A DNA stretch of 34,177 nucleotides from the NCBI GenBank assembly GCA_949299115.1, contig CASFZH010000028.1, forward strand, positions 1 through 34,177, given 5' to 3'. Position numbers and translations under genes: made by a program. This DNA comes from an uncultured Helicobacter sp. GTDB lineage: Bacteria; Campylobacterota; Campylobacteria; Campylobacterales; Helicobacteraceae. The notes beneath the pieces are model-generated. The model ran no database searches. It worked only from the letters and a program-made list of their open reading frames with translations, and was not told the DNA's origin. Each line of letters starts with the position of its first letter. The stretch's first letter is position 1. Positions 7,930 through 15,553 of the stretch are shown here, in pieces.

Positions 7930-8255
7930 GATTATTCCTTTATTTTTTTGTTTGTAATGTTATAGTATATATGTTAGATAAAGTTCGGATTAAGCGTGCT
8001 TATAGGCACGCAGTGTGGAAAAATAAGAAAAGCTTACAATAGTCGAATCAATAGAATCTCGATTAGAAATACGTGTAATATGGTAGTCATGTGAGTGTGT
8101 TACATGTATATGATAAAGATATAATAAAAAATATATGTATGTATTATGGATAATAGCATCTTTGTATAAGAACACTATATGATAAAACATATGCAAAAAA
8201 GAAATAGGCATAGAATCTCTCTTAATCTTAATGGACTATCAGTAATACTCAAATA
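7930..8255. other. Intergenic region upstream of leuA with a GC-rich hairpin
   Basis: No convincing gene. A 73-codon minus-strand frame at 7990-8211 has no ribosome site and a His/Tyr-rich low-complexity product. The only structure is a perfect 6-bp inverted repeat at 7994-8011 (GCGTGC, 6-base loop, GCACGC), unusually GC-rich for its surroundings. It lies between the end of cheW and the leuA promoter area on the minus strand and may separate those transcripts, though no long T-run follows it. Confidence 0.4.
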
Positions 8256-8759
8256 CTAAAATGTTTTCTTTAAAAGGTTGTGTACACGTAAAATCGTTGT
8301 CAGTTTATCGCCTTGCTTGGCGATTCCATATAGTAAATTTTCTTGCTCATTAAAAGTGTCTGGAATCGGGTCAATATAGCTTTCGTCGATACGTATGGCT
8401 TCGGTTAATTTATCAATTACAAATCCTGCAATTTCATCATTATGTGTAACAACCAAATAACGTGTATCTTTGTCTTGTTTTGTTGGAGGTATGCCAAACT
8501 TCATTCTAAGATTAATTAAAGGGTACACATTACCACGCAAATTAAATACCCCCATAACATAATTAGGTGTACCGGGCACACGTGTAAAATCTATAGGCTT
8601 AATAATTTCTTTTACATTTAAGATAGGCACAGCAAATTCTTCTGTTCCAACTACAAATCCAATAAGCTGAACGATATTTTCCGAATCACTATGTAATTCA
8701 GAGTTACTATTTTGTTTCTGTTGTTTTTCAAATACATCTTTTAATGCATTGTTATCCAT
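8256..8759 (-). CDS. cheW: Chemotaxis coupling protein CheW
   Basis: CheW links transmembrane chemoreceptors to the CheA kinase at the cell pole. After a 30-residue polar N-terminal extension the protein is a single CheW domain: LIGFVVGTEEFAVPILNVKE, FTRVPGTPNYVMGVFNLRGN, VYPLINLRMKFG, then GFVIDKLTEAIRI. Length (167 aa) is normal. Its ribosome site GGAGAC is formed by the last codons of cheA; the stop of cheA is 1 bp outside the cheW ATG region, so expression is tightly linked. The order cheV-cheA-cheW is that found in H. pylori. Confidence 0.95.
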   Translation of the reverse strand: MDNNALKDVFEKQQKQNSNSELHSDSENIVQLIGFVVGTEEFAVPILNVKEIIKPIDFTRVPGTPNYVMGVFNLRGNVYPLINLRMKFGIPPTKQDKDTRYLVVTHNDEIAGFVIDKLTEAIRIDESYIDPIPDTFNEQENLLYGIAKQGDKLTTILRVHNLLKKTF

Positions 8760-8763
8760 AATA

Positions 8764-11172
8764 TTAGTCTCCGTTTACCTGCAAATTAATATTTCTTTTT
8801 ACTACGTTAAGTAGATATTCTGGGGTATATGGTTTAGTAATATATTCTGTCATACCAGATTCCACCCCTCTCATTCTATCTGTTTTGCTAGTCCTGCTTG
8901 TTACAGCTATTAATGGTAGATTTTTAAAACGATTGTATTTTCTTACTTCACTAGCAAATGTATAACCGTCCATTCTTGGCATTTCTATGTCTACTAATAC
9001 AGCATCTAAATCATATTCCCCACTTTTTACTATTTCTAGTCCTTCTAATCCATTGCTTGCTTCTAAAACGGTTACACCTAGGGGTTTTAAGCATTTTTTC
9101 ATGATAGTTCTGTCCGTCGTGCTATCATCAATTGCTAATACAATATAATCGCTTGGGGAGTTCTTTATCTTTGCTTCAGTGCTTTGTGCAATCAAATTGT
9201 TTACACTCACTTTGACGTTTTTTGCCATATCCATCATTGCAGCAACATCTGCAATAAGTGTAATTTTGCCGTCTCCACGTACCGTAGCCCCGGCTATTCC
9301 TTCTATTCCTTTAAGATAATAACCCAATGATTTAATAACGACTTCCTCTTGTCCTATTAGATAGTCTACAATAATACCTATTTTTTGCTCTGCTAATCCA
9401 ATGATAACAACATAAACTTCATTTAGGCTTTCTAATACAGAATCTACTTGAAAAATATCAGCAAGTCTCACAAGACTTAAAACTTCATCTCGCAAACGTA
9501 ATACACTCTTGCCATCTACTGTATATATTTCCTCTTGAGAAACACGCACTGTTTCTATAACAGAACTTAATGGAATAGCATAATATTCTTCTTGTACTCC
9601 CACAAGTAAGGCTTGCATAATAGCAAGAGTAAGAGGGATTTTTAATTTTTGTGTTGTACCAACACCTTTTTCGGAATCTATTTCAATGATACCATTTAAC
9701 TTTTCAACATTTGTTTTTACAACATCCATTCCAACGCCACGTCCACTTACATTGGTAATTTGTGCGGCAGTGGAAAATCCTGGTCTAAAAATAATACCAA
9801 AGGCTTCTTTTTCACTCATATTTTCGGCATCTCTTTCGTTGATTAAGCCTTTTTCAATAGCTCGTTGTTTTAAGAAATCAGCATCAAGTCCCTTACCATC
9901 ATCTTTGATTTCAATGACTATGTGATTTCCTTCATTGTAGGCTTTTAGCTCTACTTTACCTACTTCGCTTTTACCTTTAGCTTTTCTAACATCTGGAGTT
10001 TCTATACCGTGGTCGCAGGAATTTCTAATAATGTGGATAAGCGGATCTCCTATTTCTTCAACGATAGATTTATCAAGCTCAGTTTCTTCTCCACTTATAA
10101 TAAGTTCGATATTTTTACCAAGCTCTCGACTTAAATCTCTAACCATTCTGGGGAATTTACTAAAGACCTTACCAACTGGCAACATTCTTGTTTTCATGAC
10201 AGCTAATTGTAAATCCGTTGTAACAGTACTAATAGAACCTACAACCTGATTTAGTTCTTCTAAGAATTTCTCACCATCGTAACGTTCTTCAACATCACCA
10301 TAAATACTGATGAGTCTATTTTTCCCTAAAACAAGCTCCCCAATTAAATTCATAAGGTGGTCTAAACGTTTTACGTCAACACGGACTGTTGGCTCAACTG
10401 CAACAGAAGGAGCTTTTTGTCCACCATCTACTGTTTTTTGACTTGCTTTTGGAGGATTGTGGGCAGTTGATTTTTCTTTTTCTTCTGGGGTAGATGGTGT
10501 TGACTTTTGTGTAGTTTGTTGTGTTTCCTCTTTTTTCTTCTCTGCACGTCTTTTTTTGTCTTCTTCTTGCCTTTTTGCAAGTAATCTAGCTATTTCTGCC
10601 TCTATTTCTTCAGGAGACATATTAGAATAATCAGGTTCCTCAGTAGTATCCGAAGTAGAATCTGTTTTTTGTGTCTCTTCTGCTTCATTTATATTACTAT
10701 TATCTTCTTTGGATACGTCAGAATCTTCTTTTGCTTTTTTAATATCTTCTGTTTCCGATAAAGCTTCATCGATACTTTCTCCCTTTGAGATTGCTTGCAA
10801 TCTTTTTACACAATCACCAACATCAATCCCACTATCTGCATCGGTACCATTGTCCCTAATGACATTGAGAAGTGCTTTCATTAGGTCAATAGATTCCAAA
10901 ATCACGTCCATAATATCTGACGTGATTTTCAACTCACCTCTACGTGCTTTGTTAAGCACGTCCTCCATGTTGTGTGTTAAATGCGTTAAGACATCGAAAT
11001 TTAGGAAAGAACTCGATCCCTTTATCGTATGAGCAACTCTAAAGATTCTATTTAATAAATCTAAGTCTTCAGGATTGTTTTCCAATTCTACCAAATCTTG
11101 GTCAAGTTGCTCCACCATTTCAAAGGCTTCAATTAGAAAGTCTTCCATTATTTCTTGCATGTCGTCATTCAT
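8764..11172 (-). CDS. cheA: Chemotaxis histidine kinase CheA fused to a receiver domain (CheAY)
   Basis: The HPt domain (1-105) has the phosphorylated His48 in FRVAHTIKGSSSF. A Glu/Lys/Thr-rich linker spans about 130-265. The dimerisation part follows (VDVKRLDHLMNLIGELVLGK). The ATPase domain shows the N-box IIRNSCDHGIETP, G1 EIKDDGKGLD and G2 GRGVGMDVVK. A CheW-like regulatory domain comes next (about 530-665). Residues 675-802 are a receiver with acidic Asp682/683, phospho-acceptor Asp728 in VDIEMPRMDG, Thr758 and Lys780. In H. pylori the fused receiver is thought to act as a phosphate sink. The 802-aa length fits CheAY. It lies 70 bp downstream of cheV and 4 bp from cheW. Confidence 0.96.
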   Translation of the reverse strand: MNDDMQEIMEDFLIEAFEMVEQLDQDLVELENNPEDLDLLNRIFRVAHTIKGSSSFLNFDVLTHLTHNMEDVLNKARRGELKITSDIMDVILESIDLMKALLNVIRDNGTDADSGIDVGDCVKRLQAISKGESIDEALSETEDIKKAKEDSDVSKEDNSNINEAEETQKTDSTSDTTEEPDYSNMSPEEIEAEIARLLAKRQEEDKKRRAEKKKEETQQTTQKSTPSTPEEKEKSTAHNPPKASQKTVDGGQKAPSVAVEPTVRVDVKRLDHLMNLIGELVLGKNRLISIYGDVEERYDGEKFLEELNQVVGSISTVTTDLQLAVMKTRMLPVGKVFSKFPRMVRDLSRELGKNIELIISGEETELDKSIVEEIGDPLIHIIRNSCDHGIETPDVRKAKGKSEVGKVELKAYNEGNHIVIEIKDDGKGLDADFLKQRAIEKGLINERDAENMSEKEAFGIIFRPGFSTAAQITNVSGRGVGMDVVKTNVEKLNGIIEIDSEKGVGTTQKLKIPLTLAIMQALLVGVQEEYYAIPLSSVIETVRVSQEEIYTVDGKSVLRLRDEVLSLVRLADIFQVDSVLESLNEVYVVIIGLAEQKIGIIVDYLIGQEEVVIKSLGYYLKGIEGIAGATVRGDGKITLIADVAAMMDMAKNVKVSVNNLIAQSTEAKIKNSPSDYIVLAIDDSTTDRTIMKKCLKPLGVTVLEASNGLEGLEIVKSGEYDLDAVLVDIEMPRMDGYTFASEVRKYNRFKNLPLIAVTSRTSKTDRMRGVESGMTEYITKPYTPEYLLNVVKRNINLQVNGD

Positions 11173-11242
11173 TGTAATACCTCATTTAATCCCTAACATT
11201 CATATGGTAAGAATTATAACATAAAAAAATATATTTTTAAAA

Positions 11243-12190
11243 CTATTCTAAAATTTTTACAATTTCTTCATAAAAAGCTTGTGCATCAAACTTAACTAAG
11301 TAAGCATCGGCTCCAATGTCTTTACCTTTTTGCTCACTAAATTCATCACAAATAGATGAATTAAAAATTAAGGGAATTGCTTGAAATCTTTCATCATTTT
11401 TGACAGATTCAGCAAAGTGAAATCCATCCATTTTGGGCATTTCAATATCTGAAATAATGAGTTTAAGATAAGATAAAATATTTTCTTTATGCTGTTCATA
11501 GATTTCATTAAGAGTATGTAAAGCCATTTCGCCATCGTGGGCTTCAATGACGTTAAAACCCATTTTTTTCAGATTTTTCTTGAGCAATGTTCTTGCTATA
11601 GTGCTATCATCTACGATAAGCACGTTGCCACTAAATTGTTTGTTGACGTTTTGTAGCTCTTTTTTCTCATGTTTATTTGAATAAAAGTCTAAATCATCTA
11701 TAATGCCTTCTAAATCTAAAATGAGCAATGTTTTTCCGTCTTCAATTTGTGTTGTTCCCGTAATTTTTCCACGTTCTACATTATGATGATTAGAGCTAAA
11801 TTGTGCAGCTTGCACCTTATCCCAACCAATTCTCCTAATCAGTTTTGTCTCATGTACTAAAAATCCTATTTTCAAATTATTAAATTCTGCAATGATGACA
11901 CGTTTTTTATTATAAGTTAAATCTGCCTCTCTTTCTTTTATTTTAAGCCAAATTGCTAAATCAACTAGAGGAATGATGACACCACGTAAATCAAATACAC
12001 CAACTATATAGTCTGGACTGGCGGGCAAATCAAAAGTTTCTGGCATTTGTATAATTTCTTTCACTTTGGCAACATTAATCCCATAAATACCTTCATATAT
12101 TTCACCGTTTATTGTTTCATTGATTCTAAAATCAACTAACTCTATTTCATTAGATGAAATTTTTGTTTTATGTGTGTTTTCTTGTTTCAT
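11243..12190 (-). CDS. cheV: Chemotaxis protein CheV (CheW domain plus receiver)
   Basis: Residues 10-165 form a CheW-like domain (YGINVAKVKEIIQMPETFDL, SPDYIVGVFDLRGVIIPLVD, then GFLVHETKLIRRIGWDKV). Residues 190-315 form a receiver (VLIVDDSTIARTLLKKNLKK) with Asp194/195, phospho-acceptor Asp248 in SDIEMPKMDG and Lys300. Helicobacter usually has several CheV paralogues; position beside cheAY-cheW corresponds to H. pylori CheV3, an assignment from gene order only. AGAGGT precedes the ATG. The first 23 bases overlap the end of the upstream phosphoesterase gene, so the two are probably co-transcribed. Confidence 0.94.
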   Translation of the reverse strand: MKQENTHKTKISSNEIELVDFRINETINGEIYEGIYGINVAKVKEIIQMPETFDLPASPDYIVGVFDLRGVIIPLVDLAIWLKIKEREADLTYNKKRVIIAEFNNLKIGFLVHETKLIRRIGWDKVQAAQFSSNHHNVERGKITGTTQIEDGKTLLILDLEGIIDDLDFYSNKHEKKELQNVNKQFSGNVLIVDDSTIARTLLKKNLKKMGFNVIEAHDGEMALHTLNEIYEQHKENILSYLKLIISDIEMPKMDGFHFAESVKNDERFQAIPLIFNSSICDEFSEQKGKDIGADAYLVKFDAQAFYEEIVKILE

Positions 12191-13070
12191 TATTTACCTC
12201 TATTATTATGCCTTCATATAAAGTAAAATATTTTTTATGAAAATAGCATGAATGCAAAGAATTATAATAAATATTTTCATATGTCATGCTTTTCCCAAGA
12301 TGAAAATGTCCCTCAATAATACAAAATATATCATGCTGACTTACTAATCCTTTCTGTATAAGCGGTCCTAATATGTATCTTTGGTATTTTGCAATTCTTT
12401 CAGATAAAAAATCTATAAAATCTTGGCGAAAAAAGGAAAACTCATAAATCAGCCTCTGATTAACACGATTTGCAAATTTTCGATAAATTATACCACAACT
12501 TAATGTGTCTAATAACTTAAAAAATGATATTAGTAAGGGATTGTGTATGGTTTTTCTGTAATTATCATATGATTGAGTAATCCATAAATCCCCATGAGCT
12601 AAAATGCCATAATGGTTTTGATATGTTTTTATAATAATTGGTTGCATAAGATAAGAAAAGATTCTGATATTTCTATGATTGGCATCTTTAAAAATAGTTT
12701 TTTTGATGTTTTGAGTGTCGATGTCGTCGATTTTTATATTGGAAATATGATTTTTTGTGTAAAAAGTTTGATAAAAATTTTTTGTTTGTATTCGCATATT
12801 TTGCAAATAAAAGTCATGATTACCTTCTAGGAATATAATATGATTAGTATAGCTTAATTTGGAAATAGCATATATCAAATCACTATTGTCTCTAAGGCTT
12901 GTTTGTAATGCTCCAATCAAAAGATGAAAAATATCTCCCATTAAAAAAACCTGTTTGCCTTCTGGGATTTTTGAAAAAAAGTCAAGCAAACATGTGTCTC
13001 CTTGTTTAAAATGAGAATCAGCTATGAAAATCGCCCCTTCTTCTAAGATTATGTCTTTTATAAAGGTCAT
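12168..13070 (-). CDS. LpxH-like metallophosphoesterase (probable UDP-2,3-diacylglucosamine hydrolase)
   Basis: The calcineurin-like metal-binding motifs occur in order: IADSHF (D-x-H), FLMGDIFHLL (GD), EGNHDFYL (GNHD), LAHGDLW, and IIEGHFHLGKS (GHxH). Between the last two a region with SFFKLLDTLSCGIIYRKFAN resembles the helical insert of LpxH, which removes UMP from UDP-diacylglucosamine in lipid A synthesis on the inner face of the inner membrane. The protein (300 aa) is longer than E. coli LpxH (about 240). A phosphoesterase gene next to cheV/cheA also occurs in H. pylori. Other metallophosphoesterase activities cannot be excluded. The 3' end overlaps cheV by 23 bp. Confidence 0.75.
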   Translation of the reverse strand: MTFIKDIILEEGAIFIADSHFKQGDTCLLDFFSKIPEGKQVFLMGDIFHLLIGALQTSLRDNSDLIYAISKLSYTNHIIFLEGNHDFYLQNMRIQTKNFYQTFYTKNHISNIKIDDIDTQNIKKTIFKDANHRNIRIFSYLMQPIIIKTYQNHYGILAHGDLWITQSYDNYRKTIHNPLLISFFKLLDTLSCGIIYRKFANRVNQRLIYEFSFFRQDFIDFLSERIAKYQRYILGPLIQKGLVSQHDIFCIIEGHFHLGKSMTYENIYYNSLHSCYFHKKYFTLYEGIIIEVNNETRKHT

Positions 13071-13165
13071 AAATTCTTCACCCTATGATTTAATCTTTAA
13101 ATAATTATTAAATTGATGTTGTAATAATACAACGAATATACAACTAAATACTTAACTTTTTTTGT

Positions 13166-13171
13166 TATAAT
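13166..13171 (+). promoter_or_regulatory. Probable -10 box of the thiS promoter
   Basis: TATAAT preceded by a T-rich stretch (TTTTTTTGT), the usual form of sigma-70 promoters in Helicobacter where a -35 box is weak or absent. Transcription would begin near 13178 and give a leader of about 35 bases before the thiS ATG at 13213. Confidence 0.6.
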
Positions 13172-13212
13172 ACCCTAATACTTTTTATTTCAGAAACAAT
13201 AAGGATATAAAC

Positions 13213-13413
13213 ATGCAGATTATAATCAATGGTGAGAATCAAACGCTAAACGACAGTATTTCTATTTCTCAATTACTTAAGCAGCTTGAAATAGAGGAAA
13301 GAATAGTCGCTGTTTCATTAAATTCTAATGTGGTAAAAAAAGGTACATGGGAGAATGTTATTCTAAAAGATAATGATAGAGTTGAGCTTTTACAATTTAT
13401 GAGTGGGGGTTGA
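13213..13413 (+). CDS. thiS: Sulfur carrier protein ThiS
   Basis: A 66-aa ubiquitin-fold protein ending in the essential Gly-Gly (FMSGG). Its C-terminus is adenylated by ThiF and converted to a thiocarboxylate that donates sulfur to the thiazole of thiamine. MQIIINGENQTLNDSISISQ at the start, KKGTWENVILKDNDRVELLQ near the end and the length are typical. AAGGA is 7 bases before the ATG. No thiF, thiG or thiH is adjacent. It reads away from the lpxH-like gene and towards recN, which starts 224 bp later. Confidence 0.92.
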   Translation: MQIIINGENQTLNDSISISQLLKQLEIEERIVAVSLNSNVVKKGTWENVILKDNDRVELLQFMSGG

Positions 13414-13637
13414 TATAATTCATGCTTTAGTCGCGATATCTATAAAGAAATGTAAAAGTTTCACTAGGTATTTGTATTCAGTAGTTTTTAGGGTTGTAAT
13501 TTTTAAAACATTTTAAATATTATAGGATAATAGTATTTAGCACGTTGTAGAAATTTTTAGGATTATATGATACAAATATAATAATTATATAAAAATAGCT
13601 TATTATTATAATTATGTTATGCTAAATAGGGCGATAT

Positions 13638-15209
13638 ATGATAAAACGTATAATGGTAAAAAAATCGCCAACTTTCTCTCATTTTGAACTTTGTTTTCAA
13701 AATGGCTTTAATGTTATAAGTGGTGTTAGTGGAAGTGGAAAATCTGTTTTTTTGCACACTATTTTGAGTGTGTTTGCATTACGAGAACCAAATGCAGAAG
13801 TCATAGAAACAGAAATCACACTAAAACATAATCAACTTCCTATCAACTTTGAGGATATGGGCATTGCTGTAGAATCCTTAGATGATAATAATGAGACAAT
13901 CTTTTCTGTTTTAAAAAAACAAAATACACGATATTTTATTAATCGTCAAGCTATATCAAAAAAGAAACTAAGCGAGATTTCACACTACTTTGTTAAATAT
14001 ATTAGTCTAAAAGATGGTAATGAATTGGAAAGTGATTCTATGTTGCATATTTTAGATTCAATGATTCAGACTAAAGATTCTAGGTTTAAGACGCTTATAG
14101 AGAAATATCAAGAATCTTTTTTTACATATAAACAATGTGAAAATGAATTATACAATATGGAACAAACGCAGAAAAATATTGAAAATCTGAAAGACTTTGC
14201 TCAATTTGAAATTAACAAAATTAGTAAAATAAATCCACAAATTGGAGAGTATGAAAAGCTATTGCATGATAAGAAATTATTGAGTAAAAAAGAAAAAGTT
14301 GTGCAGTATTGTAATAAAGCATTGGAATCTCTTGATTCACTTGCTTCGGTAAATAAAGCATTTGAATTATTGCAAATTGATGATAATATGTTTCAGTCTA
14401 GTGTTATAGAAGCAAGAGCTATTTTAGAAAATGCTCTTGATGATTTTGAGAAATTAGACATAGATACAGAATCACTGTTAGAGAGAATTGCAGAGCTTGC
14501 TGATATAAATCGTCGTTATGGTAGCGAGGAAGAGGCTTTACACCACTTAAAACACCAACAAGAAAAGTTAAAAGAATATGAAAATATAGAATTTGATAAA
14601 GCACAACTTCAGAAACGCTCCATACAAATGCGTGAGACAATGCGTGAATTAAGCCATGCTATCACACAAAAACGTATACAATATGTGAATAATTTTGAAA
14701 AGAGATTGCATTATTTTGGGAAACAGTTAGGATTGCATAATATTTCATTGCAAGTTAGTCAAGCTGCCTTTAGTCAAAGTGGTGCTGATAATCTTGAGAT
14801 ATTACTTGATTCTAAGCAAAAAAGTGTAATTTCGTCAGGAGAATATAATCGTATGAGATTGTGTATGCTTTGTGTCCTTGCAGAATGCAGCACAAAAGAG
14901 AGCGGCATTTTAATCCTAGATGAAATTGATGCGAATTTAAGTGGAGCAGAAAGCAAGGGAGTTGCAGAATTATTGCGTTTTCTATCAAAAAATTATCAAA
15001 TCTTTGCTATTTCGCATCAGCCTTTTATGCCCTTAATGAGTGATAATCATTATCTAGTCAGTAAAGATTCTAAAGGCAAAAGCAGTATTACGCTCCTAAA
15101 AAAAGAGGGGAAAATTCAAGAGATTGCACGTATGATTAGTGGGTCAAATCTCGATACGCATGCTATTCAGTATGCTAAAACATTATTAGAACAGCAGAAT
15201 AAAAATTAA
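13638..15209 (+). CDS. recN: DNA repair ATPase RecN
   Basis: An SMC-like protein acting in double-strand break repair. Walker A GVSGSGKS is at 29-36. A long coiled-coil middle follows (about 150-360). The ABC-type signature region VISSGEYNRMRL and Walker B GILILDEIDANLSG (Asp428, Glu429) are near the C-terminus, followed by an H-loop-like FAISHQPFM. Length is 523 aa, near the short form seen in Helicobacter. GGGCGATAT precedes the ATG; the ribosome site is not strong. The 224 bp before it contain only AT-rich sequence. Confidence 0.93.
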   Translation: MIKRIMVKKSPTFSHFELCFQNGFNVISGVSGSGKSVFLHTILSVFALREPNAEVIETEITLKHNQLPINFEDMGIAVESLDDNNETIFSVLKKQNTRYFINRQAISKKKLSEISHYFVKYISLKDGNELESDSMLHILDSMIQTKDSRFKTLIEKYQESFFTYKQCENELYNMEQTQKNIENLKDFAQFEINKISKINPQIGEYEKLLHDKKLLSKKEKVVQYCNKALESLDSLASVNKAFELLQIDDNMFQSSVIEARAILENALDDFEKLDIDTESLLERIAELADINRRYGSEEEALHHLKHQQEKLKEYENIEFDKAQLQKRSIQMRETMRELSHAITQKRIQYVNNFEKRLHYFGKQLGLHNISLQVSQAAFSQSGADNLEILLDSKQKSVISSGEYNRMRLCMLCVLAECSTKESGILILDEIDANLSGAESKGVAELLRFLSKNYQIFAISHQPFMPLMSDNHYLVSKDSKGKSSITLLKKEGKIQEIARMISGSNLDTHAIQYAKTLLEQQNKN

Positions 15210-15215
15210 TGTATG

Positions 15216-15238
15216 TGTTATATTACTTCAATATAACA
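15216..15238 (+). terminator. Hairpin after recN, possible terminator
   Basis: TGTTATATT (15216-15224) and AATATAACA (15230-15238) are exact complements around the 5-base loop ACTTC, starting 7 bases after the recN stop codon. There is no T-run after it and the stem is AT-only, so efficient termination is uncertain. Confidence 0.4.
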
Positions 15239-15498
15239 GTAATTGCAAGCAAACGTGATAAATAATGGAATCCACACTTTTTTGAATCCTCTACTTTCAC
15301 TCATTCTATTCTTATTACACCAAGAGTTTCTTGTTAGTATAGAAACAATAGACATATTGCATTATTCTTTAGATGAAATTATGTAGCTATGTCGCGAAAT
15401 TATTGGGTATTCAAGTCTATATTCTAGTGAATTTGTAAATAATGAGAATCTCCAAACTAAACCACATTACCAATATCACTGTAAATCTTTAGCCTCCC

Positions 15499-15526
15499 TT
15501 GACTCGTTTTTTTTTTTTTGTAAAAT
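15499..15526 (+). promoter_or_regulatory. Candidate phase-variable promoter of the kinase gene (T13 tract in the spacer)
   Basis: TTGACT (15499-15504) resembles a -35 box and TAAAAT (15521-15526) a -10 box. They are 16 bp apart and the spacer contains 13 consecutive T (15507-15519). Slippage in the tract would change the spacing and so promoter strength. The predicted transcript starts near 15533, beside a small CGCT-AAA-AGCG hairpin (15527-15537), 20 bases before the kinase ATG. The rest of 15239-15498 shows no gene. Caveat: -35 boxes are often dispensable in Helicobacter. Confidence 0.55.
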
Positions 15527-15553
15527 CGCTAAAAGCGTATCACAGGAAATATT

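Noticed and set aside
7990-8211. 73-codon minus-strand frame between cheW and leuA
   Set aside because: His/Tyr/Ile-rich product, no ribosome site, and no similarity to known proteins; treated as chance in AT-rich DNA.
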